NCBI RefSeq assembly: GCF_003626535.1
Contig: NZ_RBAL01000010.1
Span: 1 to 64,000 of the forward strand
Direction of reading: 5' to 3'
DNA from: Streptomyces hoynatensis
GTDB lineage: Bacteria; Actinomycetota; Actinomycetes; Streptomycetales; Streptomycetaceae
DNA: 64,000 nt
This document shows positions 25,167 to 34,028 of this stretch, piece by piece; the first letter of the stretch is position 1, and each line of letters starts with the position of its first letter. The notes under the pieces were generated by a model. That model saw only the letters and a program-made list of their open reading frames with translations, did not search any database and had not been told where the DNA came from. Position numbers and translations under genes: made by a program.

Positions 25167-26015
25167 TCAGCCGCGGGTCGCGGCCCGGACCAGCCCGGCG
25201 ACGGCCAGGGAGCGGCTGTGCGGCGGCCAGGCGATGACGGTGGTCACGGGCGGCGCGTCCAGCAGCGGCACGGCGGCGAGGTCATCGCGCAGCCGTGGGC
25301 GGCTCGACTCCGGCGCGATCCAGCAGGCGCGCCCGAGCGAGACCAGCTCGTACAGCTGCGTGTGGTCGCGGACCTGCGGCCCTCTGCCCTCCGGGTAGGT
25401 GCCGTCCCTGGCGGGCCAGCGCGGCAGCGGCAGGCCGGGCAACTCGGCGACCTCGGCCATCCGCAGGCCGGTCCGGCCGGCGAGGGGATGCCCGGCCGGC
25501 AGGAGCACGACCTGGCTCTCCGTGCGGAGTTCCTCGGTGTCGAACCCGGCCGCGGCGTCGTAGGGCAGGTGCAGCAGCGCCACGTCGGCCCGGCCGTCGC
25601 GCAGCATCCGCTCCTGCTCGCCGATCCCGCACAGGAGCAGGTCGACGGTGACCGCATCGGGTTCCGCGGCGTAGGCGTCCAGCAGCTTCGCCAGCAGTTC
25701 GGTGGACGCGCCTGCCTTCGCGGCGAGGACCACGCCGGCCTGGCCGGTCGCGGCGAGCGCGGCGCGGCGGGTGCGGCGCTCGGCGGCCTCCACGGCGTCC
25801 AGCGCCGCCCGGGCCTCCCGCAGGAGCACCGCCCCTGGCTCGGTCAGGGCGACCGCGCGGCTGGTGCGTTCCAGCAGCCGCGCCCCCAGGCGCCGTTCGA
25901 GCCGGTGGATCGCCCGCGAGAGCGGGGGCTGCGCGATGCCGAGCCGCTGCGCGGCCCGCCCGAAGTGCAGCTCCTCGGCGACCGCCACGAAGTACCGCAA
26001 CTCCCTCGTCTCCAC
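25167..26015 (-). CDS. LysR-family transcriptional regulator
   Basis: A 282-residue regulator with an N-terminal winged helix (ELRYFVAVAEELHFGRAAQR, LGIAQPPLSRAIHRLERRLG, LTEPGAVLL) and a periplasmic-binding-like effector domain. It is divergently transcribed from an SDR gene; two perfect 12-bp palindromes sit in the 102-bp gap and are likely where it acts, so it probably controls the SDR gene and itself. The inducer is unknown, presumably the SDR substrate. Confidence 0.92.
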   Translation of the reverse strand: METRELRYFVAVAEELHFGRAAQRLGIAQPPLSRAIHRLERRLGARLLERTSRAVALTEPGAVLLREARAALDAVEAAERRTRRAALAATGQAGVVLAAKAGASTELLAKLLDAYAAEPDAVTVDLLLCGIGEQERMLRDGRADVALLHLPYDAAAGFDTEELRTESQVVLLPAGHPLAGRTGLRMAEVAELPGLPLPRWPARDGTYPEGRGPQVRDHTQLYELVSLGRACWIAPESSRPRLRDDLAAVPLLDAPPVTTVIAWPPHSRSLAVAGLVRAATRG

Positions 26016-26038
26016 CCCGTCATGCTACCGCCCCCACC

Positions 26039-26068
26039 GGTATCGATACCCGTCGGGTATCGATACCC
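26039..26068. promoter_or_regulatory. two GGTATCGATACC palindromes
   Basis: GGTATCGATACC occurs at 26039-26050 and again at 26056-26067 (the second extends to GGGTATCGATACCC, 26055-26068). Centre spacing is 17 bp. It lies 24 nt from the LysR start and 50 nt from the SDR start, an ideal position for a shared operator. Confidence 0.75.
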
Positions 26069-26117
26069 ACCGCATCGGTGTTGGCCTGCCCGCCCGGTGC
26101 CCGGCCAGGATCGGGGC

Positions 26118-26843
26118 ATGAGCGAACAGACCATTGCGCTGGTGACCGGCGCGAACAAGGGCATCGGATACGAGATCGCGGCCGGCCTCGGCGCGCTCGG
26201 CTGGCGGGTCGGGGTCGGCGCCCGCGGCGAGGAGAGCCGCGAGAAGGCGGTGGCGAAGCTGCGGGCGGCCGGAGTGGACGCGTTCGGCGTGCCGCTTGAC
26301 GTGACCGAGGACGCGAGCGTGGCCGGGGCGGCCCGGCTGATCGAGGAACAGGCCGGGGGCCTGGACGTGCTGGTCAACAACGCCGGGATCACCGGCGGCG
26401 CCTCCCAGCTGCCCAGCACGGTGGACCCGGCGACGGTGCGGGCGGCGGTGGAGACCAACGTGATCGGCGTCATCCGCGTCACCAACGCGATGCTGCCGCT
26501 GCTGCGCCGCTCGGCCGCGCCGCGCATCGTGAACATGTCCAGCAGCGTCGGCTCCCTCACCAGGCAGTCCACCCCGGGCGCGGAAACGGGCCCGATCGCC
26601 GTGGCCTACGCGCCGTCGAAGACGTTCCTCAACGCGGTCACCGTCCAGTACGCCAAGGAGTTGCGCGACACGAACATCCTGATCAACGCGGCCTGCCCCG
26701 GCTACTGCGCGACCGACCTCAACGGCTTCCGCGGCGTCCGCACGGCCGAGCAGGGCGCACAGATCGCGCTCCGCCTCGCCACCCTGCCCGCGGACGGCCC
26801 GACCGGCGGCTTCTTCGAGGACGCGGGGGAGGTGCCCTGGTAA
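26118..26843 (+). CDS. short-chain dehydrogenase/reductase
   Basis: A 241-residue classical SDR: NAD(P)-binding ALVTGANKGIGYEIA, VLVNNAGITGG, catalytic Ser in NMSSSVGSL, and catalytic Tyr-x3-Lys in VAYAPSKTFLN. The GVGARG after the second strand suggests NADP(H). The presence of NKGIGYEIA resembles carbonyl-reductase-like members. It is divergent from a LysR regulator that probably controls it. Substrate unknown. Confidence 0.92.
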   Translation: MSEQTIALVTGANKGIGYEIAAGLGALGWRVGVGARGEESREKAVAKLRAAGVDAFGVPLDVTEDASVAGAARLIEEQAGGLDVLVNNAGITGGASQLPSTVDPATVRAAVETNVIGVIRVTNAMLPLLRRSAAPRIVNMSSSVGSLTRQSTPGAETGPIAVAYAPSKTFLNAVTVQYAKELRDTNILINAACPGYCATDLNGFRGVRTAEQGAQIALRLATLPADGPTGGFFEDAGEVPW

Positions 26844-27030
26844 GGAACGTGCCGCCGTGGGCGGCCCCCGCCCCGGGGCGCCGCCCCCTCCCCCAGGCGC
26901 GCCGGCCCGCCCCGCGCGCATGGCCCGGACCGGCGCACGGGGCCGGGGCGGCGTCTCCCCACGCGTTCCCCCATGGCGAGGCCGTCCCGCGGACGGTGGC
27001 CTGCCGGTCCCGCGGCCAGTGCGGCTTTCC

Positions 27031-27084
27031 CTACCTCATGTTGCGGGTCGGGAGCGGATGGCCGGTGGGGAACTCGGTGGTCAT
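27031..27084 (-). CDS. possible 17-residue peptide ORF
   Basis: ATG 27084 follows a strong GGAGG with 5-nt spacing and opens a short frame, MTTEFPTGHPLPTRNMR, ending in TAG. No downstream gene on this strand would use it as a leader. It may be a truncated gene or a genuine small protein; confidence is low. Confidence 0.25.
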   Translation of the reverse strand: MTTEFPTGHPLPTRNMR

Positions 27085-27105
27085 CGCAGCCTCCGTTGAC
27101 GCAGG

Positions 27106-27660
27106 ATGACGGCTGTGCCAGAGCTCAGCAGCGTCCATGTAGTCGAGTACGACCCCGACTGGCCACGGCGGGCCGCGTCCGCGATCGATGCTCTCCGGAG
27201 GGCGGCACCGGGGCTGTTCGTGGCGATCGAGCACATCGGCTCCACCGCTGTCCCGGGACTGGTGGCCAAGCCCGTCATCGATCTGATGGCCGCCGTCCCC
27301 GACCTCTCGCACGCTCGACGTCACCAAGCGGCGCTCGCCGGCCTGGGCTTCCACCCGCACGACAACGGGATGAACGACCGGCTGCTGTACGTCCGCGCGG
27401 ATGGTGGGGTCCGAAGCCACATCCTGCACGTGGTGACGTTGGGGAGCTGGCCCAACCGGAACCAGCGGATCTTCCGGGATTACCTGCGCGGCCATCCCGA
27501 GGACGCGGCCCGATACGCGCAGCTCAAGCGGGCGATCATCGCGGCTGGCACGGCACCGGGTGAGTATGCGCGAGCGAAGACGGCGCTGGTGCAGGAACTC
27601 ACCGACCGCGCTCGCGCACAACTCGGCCTGCCACCGGAACCCGTGTGGGAGAAACAGTGA
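27106..27660 (+). CDS. GrpB-family nucleotidyltransferase-like protein
   Basis: A 184-residue protein of the GrpB/UPF0157 family: VVEYDPDWPRRAASAIDAL, AIEHIGSTAVPGLVAKPVID, and RSHILHVVTLGS...NQRIFRDYLR. The GSTAVPGL..KPVID motif corresponds to the nucleotidyltransferase-like core; activity is not established for the family. The start lacks a clear ribosome-binding site. A degenerate transposase begins a few nucleotides after its stop, on the opposite strand. Confidence 0.88.
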   Translation: MTAVPELSSVHVVEYDPDWPRRAASAIDALRRAAPGLFVAIEHIGSTAVPGLVAKPVIDLMAAVPDLSHARRHQAALAGLGFHPHDNGMNDRLLYVRADGGVRSHILHVVTLGSWPNRNQRIFRDYLRGHPEDAARYAQLKRAIIAAGTAPGEYARAKTALVQELTDRARAQLGLPPEPVWEKQ

Positions 27661-27663
27661 ACT

Positions 27664-28230
27664 CCTGCGGCCTTGTGCCGAGGCTGCCGGATGAAGGCCC
27701 GGGACGGCTTTGACCAGGTCGGTGATGCGGGTTGTGCGGCATCGCAGCTTCCGCAGGAGGCGCCAGAACTTCAGGGTGGCGACGGCTTGTTCTCCCAGGG
27801 CGCGGATCTTCGCGTGGGCGCGGGCGGCGCGAATGTCGTGGATGGCTCCGGGCAGGGGCCGGTGACGCCCACGGCAGCCGCCCATGGGGGCGCCTCCCGG
27901 CGGGAGGCTGGGGGAGGGTCGGTCGGCGGCGATCCGGTCGATGGGTATCAGTGTCCCGTCCAGGATCACGAATGCCTTGCCGGCCGCTGAGCGGACCGCC
28001 GCGGGGATGTCCGGCGCGAGGGCCGCGAGGATCTCCACGGCCTCGGTGACCTACCGGTACACCGAGGTGGTACCGACACCGAAACCGGCCGCGAGCTGCG
28101 CGTAGGTGTGGCCGCACCGCAGATGGGCCGGCACCAGCAGAGCCTGCCGACCGGCCGCCGCTTCCGGCACACGAATTGACAGGCGAGCACATCGGGTTGA
28201 CTTGATTGACGCTGTCCGTCGCCCATTCAT
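27664..28230 (-). pseudogene. decayed IS5-type transposase
   Basis: Read on the - strand, pieces of an IS5-like transposase remain. An N-terminal HTH part (RQALLVPAHLRCGHTYAQLA, AGFGVGTTSVYR) is ended by an in-frame TAG where the family has Tyr (TAC to TAG). In the same frame there follow VTEAVEILAALAPD and ILDGTLIPIDRIAADRP. Then comes GAIHDIRAARAH joined directly to AKIRALGEQAVATLKFWRLL. The stretch between, including the expected second Asp region, is deleted. The gene cannot encode an active enzyme. ATG 28230 with AGGAGGA upstream is the likely ancestral start. I could not identify terminal repeats. Confidence 0.8.
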
Positions 28231-28289
28231 TCCTCCTAGGCTCACGGTGTCCTTTTTCTGCCCGCCACAGGAGGTGTCCGGACTTGAGG

Positions 28290-28484
28290 ATGTACTGCTT
28301 CACCTGCGGTTCCGGCGAACCGCACCGCCGCCTCAACGACAAGGAGAAGGACTGGCTGAAGAAGCGTCTCGGCAGGAAGTCCGTCGATGAATTCTTCATA
28401 TGCGTGGCACCCGGCTGCCGCAATACGCGTACCGGGTTGAACAAAAAGCCGTTCGATTCCCCTATCCGCGTGCCCTCGGACTGA
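28290..28484 (+). CDS. small Cys-rich (zinc-ribbon-like) protein
   Basis: A 64-residue basic protein with two Cys pairs, CFTC near the N terminus and CVAPGC in the middle, spaced like a zinc ribbon. The core is KEKDWLKKRLGRKSVDEFFI and the tail is NKKPFDSPIRVPSD. GGAGG at 28270-28274 would suit a TTG start at 28284 (9 nt) better than ATG 28290, which has only GAGG directly upstream. Codon use is less GC-biased than in neighbours. I do not recognise a named family; the Cys pattern suggests metal binding. Confidence 0.6.
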   Translation: MYCFTCGSGEPHRRLNDKEKDWLKKRLGRKSVDEFFICVAPGCRNTRTGLNKKPFDSPIRVPSD

Positions 28485-28644
28485 GGTCTTCTCCGGCGGG
28501 CGGGCGCATGTCTCGTCAGCCGCCGCCCGCATCGGCCCGTGGGACGAATCTTCGCCTCCCTGCGGATTGCCCACCCGGGGCACGTCGGTGACGCCGCCCT
28601 GCGCGGGGCGGTCAACGGGCCGCGCGGCGTGGGGTGTTGCGCGT

Positions 28645-29112
28645 TTACCTGGGAGGGCCGACGAGGATCTGGCCGTAGGCGTCGGCCGCGGCGGCGAGCG
28701 CGTCCTGCGAGAGGGTGAAGCCGGGTGGGCGGGGCGTGGCGAGATCGCGTCCCGCCTGCCGGAACATGCCCTCGATGCCCCCGGGCGTGGCGATCATCAG
28801 CAGGTCGGCGGTCTCCGAGGTGATGCGGTAGCCGTGCGGGATGTTGCGGGGGAGGAAGACGATGCCGCCCTCGGACAGTTCCTTCTCTTCCTCGCCGACC
28901 CACAGCAGGGCGCTGCCCTTGATCAGCATGAAGATCTCGTCCTCCCGGGTGTGCATGTGGAAGGGCGGCGCCTCGCCCCTGGAGGCGGCGAAGCGGCCCA
29001 CGGTGAGCTGTCCGCCGGTGGCCGCGGAGTCCAGGAGGATCGAGAAGGTACTGCCGTCGAGCCATTCGAGCTTCTGCTGGTCTTCGGGCTGGGCCAGGTA
29101 CGGGATGGTCAA
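28645..29112 (-). CDS. cupin-domain protein
   Basis: A 155-residue cupin. TTG 29112 is chosen because GAGAGGA lies about 8 nt upstream and translation from it (TIPYLAQPEDQQKLEWLD) matches a compact cupin. Motif 1 is PPFHMHTREDEIFMLIKG (two His and a Glu as metal ligands) and motif 2 is LPRNIPHGYR. Such proteins bind Fe, Mn or Ni and can be dioxygenases, isomerases or sensors. The frame is open far upstream, but without start-like features. Confidence 0.8.
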   Translation of the reverse strand: MTIPYLAQPEDQQKLEWLDGSTFSILLDSAATGGQLTVGRFAASRGEAPPFHMHTREDEIFMLIKGSALLWVGEEEKELSEGGIVFLPRNIPHGYRITSETADLLMIATPGGIEGMFRQAGRDLATPRPPGFTLSQDALAAAADAYGQILVGPPR

Positions 29113-29218
29113 CGCGACATCCTCTCGGGACGCAGGCGGGTTGTACCGGAAGTTCCGATCGCTCGGAGCAGCGTAGCGACGCGGCGACACCGGGGCCGCG
29201 CGCTGCTCGTTCGGGCCG

Positions 29219-29635
29219 TCAGCCGCCCCGGCGGATCGGCAGGCCGGCGATGACGGAGGTGCCGCGGACCGGGCGCGTCCTGACTCCCCATGCTGCGGCG
29301 AGCCTGTCCACCAGGAACAGCCCCCGCCCGGTCTCGGCATCCGCGTCCGGACGGGCCGGCGCGGCCAGTGGGCGAGTCGGGCCCCGGTCGGACACCGCGA
29401 TCCAGTAGTGCCCGTCCGCCGGCCACAGGACCAGTTCGACGAGGTCGTCCTCGCGGTGGGACCCGTGCCGGATGGCGTTGGTGACCAGCTCGGAGGTCAA
29501 CAGCCCCAAGTCGTCGGTCAGGCCGGGCAGCAGCCCCTTCGGAAGCGCGCGGGCAACGGTGTGCCGCGCCCGCATCACGGAGGCGGGACGGGCCGGGAAG
29601 TGCCACAGGGCAGGCACGGACGGGATTTCGGGCAT
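29219..29635 (-). CDS. ATP-binding protein (anti-sigma/RsbW-like HATPase)
   Basis: A 138-residue GHKL ATPase: helix LGLLTSELVTNAIRHGS (N box), VSDRGPTRPL (G1 box, Asp) and GRGLFLVDRLAAAWGV (G2 box). It resembles the kinase-like part of anti-sigma factors but lacks any sensor. It is divergent from an XRE/DUF5753 regulator followed by a DUF397 protein, the standard streptomycete trio linked to development and antibiotic control. Confidence 0.9.
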   Translation of the reverse strand: MPEIPSVPALWHFPARPASVMRARHTVARALPKGLLPGLTDDLGLLTSELVTNAIRHGSHREDDLVELVLWPADGHYWIAVSDRGPTRPLAAPARPDADAETGRGLFLVDRLAAAWGVRTRPVRGTSVIAGLPIRRGG

Positions 29636-29893
29636 GGCGAACTCCGCTTCGGTGGAGGAGGGTTCGGTGACTCGGGGACGCCGGTGGCCTGCCGCCCTGG
29701 GCGCGGCACACCCGCCCCAGGGCAGGCGGGCATGCTCGCGCGGTGCGCTTCCGGCGCTTCACTGTGTAGCGTGCGCGATACCGACAGTAGAGCGTCGATG
29801 GTAAATTAGCCACACCGTCGCGCATATTGACCACCGACGGGTGACGAGCCGAGCGGCGGTGGCCGATGCCCCGCCGCACGAAGAAGGAGTGGC

Positions 29894-30742
29894 ATGCCCA
29901 CCAGGTCGATGCCGAGCGAACGGCAGAAGCGACTGGGCAGCGAGCTGCGGCACATGCGCATGGCGGCTGGTGTGTCCGCGGAGTTTGCGGCGGGCCTACT
30001 CGGCGTGGACCGCGGCAAGATCTCCAACATGGAGTCCGGTGTCCGGGGGATCAGCGCCGACCGCCTGAGAACCTTGGCCTGCAACTGCGACGTGACCGAC
30101 GAAAAGTACGTGGAAGCGCTCGTCGCGATGGCTCAGCCGAGCACCGGCTGGTGGGAGCGATACCGGGGCAGCCTGCCGCAAGGATTGCTGGACATCGCGG
30201 AGATGGAGGCGAACGCCGCTCGTCTGCGCGGCGCCAACACGGTGCACGTTCCAGGCATGCTCCAGACCCCGGAGCTCGCGATGGCCATCTTTCGCGCCGC
30301 GGTGCCCGCGTTGCCGGAACACGAGGTTGCCCTGAGAATGGCGCTTCGCTCCGAGCGTCAGCGGGCCGTCCTCGGCGAGGAGCCCACCCCATACCTCGCC
30401 GTCGTCCACGAGGCCGCCCTGCGCATGGAATTCGGCGGTACCGACGTTGCTCGCGCGCAATTGGAATACCTCGTACGGATCTCCGAGCGAGAAAACATCA
30501 CCCTACTCGTCCTCCCCTTCAAGCACGGCGCGTTTCCCGGGGCTGGGCAGACCCTGGTCTACGCCGAGGGGGCCGTCCCCCGGCTCGATACCGTGCAGGT
30601 GGACAGCTCTCATGGACCGGTCTTCCTCCACGCGCAGGCCCAGCTTGAGAAATACCGGGCGCAACTCGCCCTGTTGGAAGAACTGGCGCTGCCGCCTGAG
30701 CAGTCCCGCGAGTTCATCCACCGGATCGCACGCCAGTTGTGA
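29894..30742 (+). CDS. XRE-family regulator with DUF5753 domain
   Basis: A 282-residue regulator: N-terminal helix-turn-helix (RLGSELRHMRMAAGVSAEFA, LLGVDRGKISNMESGVRGIS), then the long DUF5753 effector domain (WWERYRGSLPQGLLD; VPGMLQTPELAMAI; RSERQRAVL; LPFKHGAFPG). It is encoded 9 nt before a DUF397 protein and divergent from an ATP-binding protein; such trios (WhiJ/AbaA-like) affect sporulation and antibiotic production. Start at ATG 29894; an internal ATG (SMPSERQKR) is also possible. Confidence 0.93.
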   Translation: MPTRSMPSERQKRLGSELRHMRMAAGVSAEFAAGLLGVDRGKISNMESGVRGISADRLRTLACNCDVTDEKYVEALVAMAQPSTGWWERYRGSLPQGLLDIAEMEANAARLRGANTVHVPGMLQTPELAMAIFRAAVPALPEHEVALRMALRSERQRAVLGEEPTPYLAVVHEAALRMEFGGTDVARAQLEYLVRISERENITLLVLPFKHGAFPGAGQTLVYAEGAVPRLDTVQVDSSHGPVFLHAQAQLEKYRAQLALLEELALPPEQSREFIHRIARQL

Positions 30743-30751
30743 GGAGCCCCC

Positions 30752-30943
30752 ATGCCCGAGATCACCTGGGAAGCCCCGTTTTGCGCCGAAGGAAGCTCCT
30801 GCTTTCGCCTCGGCACCGACGCCGAGGGCAACGCCTACATAGCGGTCAACGGCCGGGAGGACCACTACCTCACCGACTCCGTCGACGCCCTGCGGGCCCT
30901 CATCGCCGACATCAAGGCAGGCAAGGCCGACCACCTCCTGTAG
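30752..30943 (+). CDS. DUF397-like small protein
   Basis: A 63-residue acidic protein: ITWEAPFCAEGSSCF, YIAVNGREDHYL, and a C-terminal helix ALRALIADIKAGKADHLL. It is the usual partner of XRE/DUF5753 regulators and is thought to antagonise them. GAGGAG precedes ATG 30752 by 5 nt. Confidence 0.88.
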   Translation: MPEITWEAPFCAEGSSCFRLGTDAEGNAYIAVNGREDHYLTDSVDALRALIADIKAGKADHLL

Positions 30944-30993
30944 GGGCCGATGCCGCTCGTGCGGTTCCGCGTCACCACCCGCGCTTTTGCTCG

Positions 30994-33323
30994 TCAGTGG
31001 GAGTCCGGGGAAAGGCGGCCTTCCATGCCCGCCCGCAGCATGGCGGCCCGCGGGTCGCCGTAGTCCGCGACGAGCGTGAGTGCGCGCCGCCAGTGGTGGC
31101 GGGCCTGGTCGGGGTCATCGCCGTGCAGGGCGCGTGCGAGGGCGTCGAGGGCGACGGCCTCGTGCCAGGGATCGTGGAGGCCGCGGAAGGCGACGGCGGC
31201 CTGGCGATGGAACTCGGCCGCCTCCTTGGCACGTCCGAGTCGCCGGTACGTCTCCCCCGCGCCCATCCAGGCCAGGGCCTCGCGACTGCGGTTGCGCAGA
31301 CGGCGGTGGAGGGCGGCGGAGCGCTGTAGGAGTCGAGGGCCTCGCCGTATCGGCCGGTAGCCTGCTGCGCGTTGCCGAGGCTGATGAGCCAGATGGCCTC
31401 GGCGAAGTGGTTGCGGAGGCTGAGGGCAATCTCCATCGCCTCCTGCGCGGTACTCAGCGCGGCCTCGGTGTCACCCCGGTCGCACTGGATGTCGCTCAGC
31501 GTCCACAGGACGTTGCCCTCGCTCATGCGATTCCGGACCTCGCGTTGGTAGGCAAGAGCACGGCTGGCGATCTCTTCGGCCGTGTCCAGCCGCCCCGCCC
31601 GATAGTGCGTCAGGGCCAGGTTGGCGCGTGCCACCGCCACGAAGGGGTCGTTTCCCACCTCCTGGAAGAGGGCCACCGCCTGCTCGAAGTGCTCCTGAGC
31701 TGCGCCCAGTTGGCGGCGATTGAGATAGGTGAGCCCGAGCAGGTTGAGCGAGCCGGCCTCTCCGTAGCGGTCGCCCAGGTCGCGCCGGATGGCGAGCGCT
31801 GAGCGATGGCATTCCTCACTCGCGGCCAGGTCGTTGAGCCGCGCGTGGCTCATGCCGAGGTCTTCCAGCAGGGTGGCCTCGGCGGCCCGTTCTCCCTGTT
31901 GTCGTGCCGCTGCCAGGCCGATCCGTCCGACGGCCGGCCATTCGAGAATGGAGGCAGAGGGAGGCTGCGCGTAGTAGGTGACCAGGGCGAGCTGCCACGC
32001 ATGGCGGGCGAGGCCCGCCGCCTGCGCAGCACGAGTGGCGGCCAGGAGATTGGCGTGTTCCCGCTCGGACCAGGTAACGGCACTGTCGTAGTCCGGGAAG
32101 GACAGCGCGGTTACGCTCTCGTCCAGCGGCTCGAGTGTGAGATGGGCTTCTCGGGGTTCCAGCCAGGTCTGGGCGGCGTCGGCGGTGTGCAGGTACCAGT
32201 CGAGGACGCGGCGGAGGGCGGCCGTGCGCCAGGCTGAGGATTCTTCGCGGCGGGCTTGGTCGGTGGCATAGGCGCGGAGGAGGTCGTGAAACTCGTAGCG
32301 GTCAGGGGCGTTCTGTTCGAGCAGGTGAACGCTCGCGAGCATGTCGAGGAGCTGCCGGGTGCGGCTGGGGCGGGTTCCCGCAAGGGCAGCGGCGGCGTGG
32401 AGGCCGAACTCCGCCCCCGGGTGGAGGCCGAGCAGGCGGAAGAGGCGGGCGGCTTCGGGGGGTAAGGCCCGGTAGGACCACGCGAAGATGGTCCGAACGG
32501 CGTCGGCCTCATCGTCATGGCCCGTGCTGAGGGCATCCCACAGGGCGGACTCGTCACGAAGTTCGGCGATCAGATCGTCGAGGCTGAGGTACGGGCGGGT
32601 GGCGGCGCGCTCCGCCGCCACCCGCAGGGCCAGCGGGAGGCGGGCACACAGGCGCGCCAGCTCGGCGAGCTTGTCCGCATCGTCCTCGGCCCGGTACTCG
32701 GCGGTGACGGTACGCAGCAGCGCGACCGCTTCGGGCTCGGGAAGGGTGCCGAGGGTGACGCGGTGCGCACCGTCTCGTATGGCCAGGCCGGAGAGCCTGC
32801 TGCGGCTGGTGACGATGGCAAGGGAGCGATGGCCACCGGGCAGAAGTGGCCGGACTTGGGCCGCGGTGGCGGCGTTGTCCAGGACGATCAGCGTGCGGCG
32901 GTCGGCGAGGAGCGAACGGTAGAGCGCGGCGGCGGCATCAATGTCGGCCGGGACGGAACCGTGGGGCACACCGAGGGAGGTGAGGAAGCGGTGCAGCGCC
33001 TCCTGCGCGGTGACCGGCTGTCCCGGATCGTAGCCGCGCAGGTTGATGTAAAGCTGCCCGTCGGGGAAACGATGGTGGACCTGATGAGCCCACCGGAGGG
33101 CGAGTGATGTCTTGCCTGCCCCGGCAGTCCCCTCGATCACGCACGCGGTGACGATGAGTGACGCACCCTCGTCGGTGGGGAGCACCGCGTTCAGGCGCTC
33201 CAGCTCCCTGGTGCGGTTGACGAAGCGCCGTACGTCTCCGGGGAGTTGGCGGGGCCGTGGCGCGTGGGGTTCGTCGCGGCCGTGGAAGTGGACGCCGCCG
33301 CTGACGTTGCCTGCCTGGACCAC
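30994..33323 (-). pseudogene. NB-ARC/TPR signalling protein with a frameshift
   Basis: A STAND protein of about 775 residues. An N-terminal VQAGNVSGGVHFHG motif is followed by an NB-ARC ATPase (P loop VIEGTAGAGKTSLALRWAHQ; Walker B TLIVLDNAA; LPLALRVAAERA) and TPR repeats from about 470. At 31321-31329 the frame breaks: after YGEALDSY the next codons should read QRSAALHRRLRN, which continues cleanly in another frame to a stop at 30994. One C is missing in the CTAC-AGCGC string. Without the shift the last 110 residues become unrelated sequence ending at 30972. It could be a real mutation or a sequencing error. Two small DUF6879-type genes precede it. The GTG at 33323 is the only start seen. 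Confidence 0.8.
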
Positions 33324-33398
33324 GTCGCGGGAGGCCCCCGACAGCTCCGAGTGCGTGCCGCCGGGGCGCCCGTCGTCTTCCTCGCGTGCGTTGATGAG

Positions 33399-34028
33399 CT
33401 ACTCCGTCGTCGGCTGCGGCGGGGGCAGCGGCGCCACTTCGCGCGCGAAGAAATCCGCGATGTCCTCGCCGTTCTCGAAGAGCGTCCTGATCGCGGCCTC
33501 CCAGCCCTGAACGAGGTCGGGCCGGGTGTAGCGCACGCCGCCGTCCAGCACGCCGGCGTCCGTGTAGACGACCTCGTACAGCGTCAGGCCACCGAGAACA
33601 ACCAGCTCCGGGAGCGGTCCTTCGCTCTCCACCGTGGCCAGCCGGGCCGCGTCGACAATCCGGATGACCTCGTCGTACTCGGCCTTCAGCCGCAGCGAGT
33701 GGAGCTCCCACTGGAGATAGGGGGTCAGCGGCAGCCCGACCACGCGGACCCGGTGGAAGACGGTGCGCTGTTTCCTGTCCTGCTCGGCTGCCTTTCGGAG
33801 GCCCTCCCGCTTGTTCTCCAGCAGGCGGAGGGCCTGGTCCCAGTCTCCCCGGCGAAAGGCGTCCCAGCTCGGGTTGTTCAACTCGACGAAATGTTCACGC
33901 CGTTCGAGTTTCCAGGAGTCCCGCTGGTAGATCCGGCCGTACCGCTGCCAGAAATCGGCCGAGTACGCGGCGCGGTCCGTCCTCACTCCCTGGGTACGGT
34001 CGAGGGGCGGGGCATGCAGGTCACGCAT
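33399..34028 (-). CDS. DUF6879-family protein
   Basis: A 209-residue protein: DFWQRYGRIYQRDSWKLERR, LNNPSWDAFRRGDWDQALRL, VVGLPLTPYLQWELHSLRL. This matches a widespread actinobacterial family with no established activity, usually paired with a small upstream gene as here (8-nt overlap, ATGCGTGA). It is followed by the NB-ARC/TPR gene in the same direction, suggesting one signalling operon. Confidence 0.8.
   Translation of the reverse strand: MRDLHAPPLDRTQGVRTDRAAYSADFWQRYGRIYQRDSWKLERREHFVELNNPSWDAFRRGDWDQALRLLENKREGLRKAAEQDRKQRTVFHRVRVVGLPLTPYLQWELHSLRLKAEYDEVIRIVDAARLATVESEGPLPELVVLGGLTLYEVVYTDAGVLDGGVRYTRPDLVQGWEAAIRTLFENGEDIADFFAREVAPLPPPQPTTE

Noticed and set aside
27664..28230. Active insertion sequence
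   Set aside because: In-frame TAG and loss of the central DDE part; no terminal repeats found.
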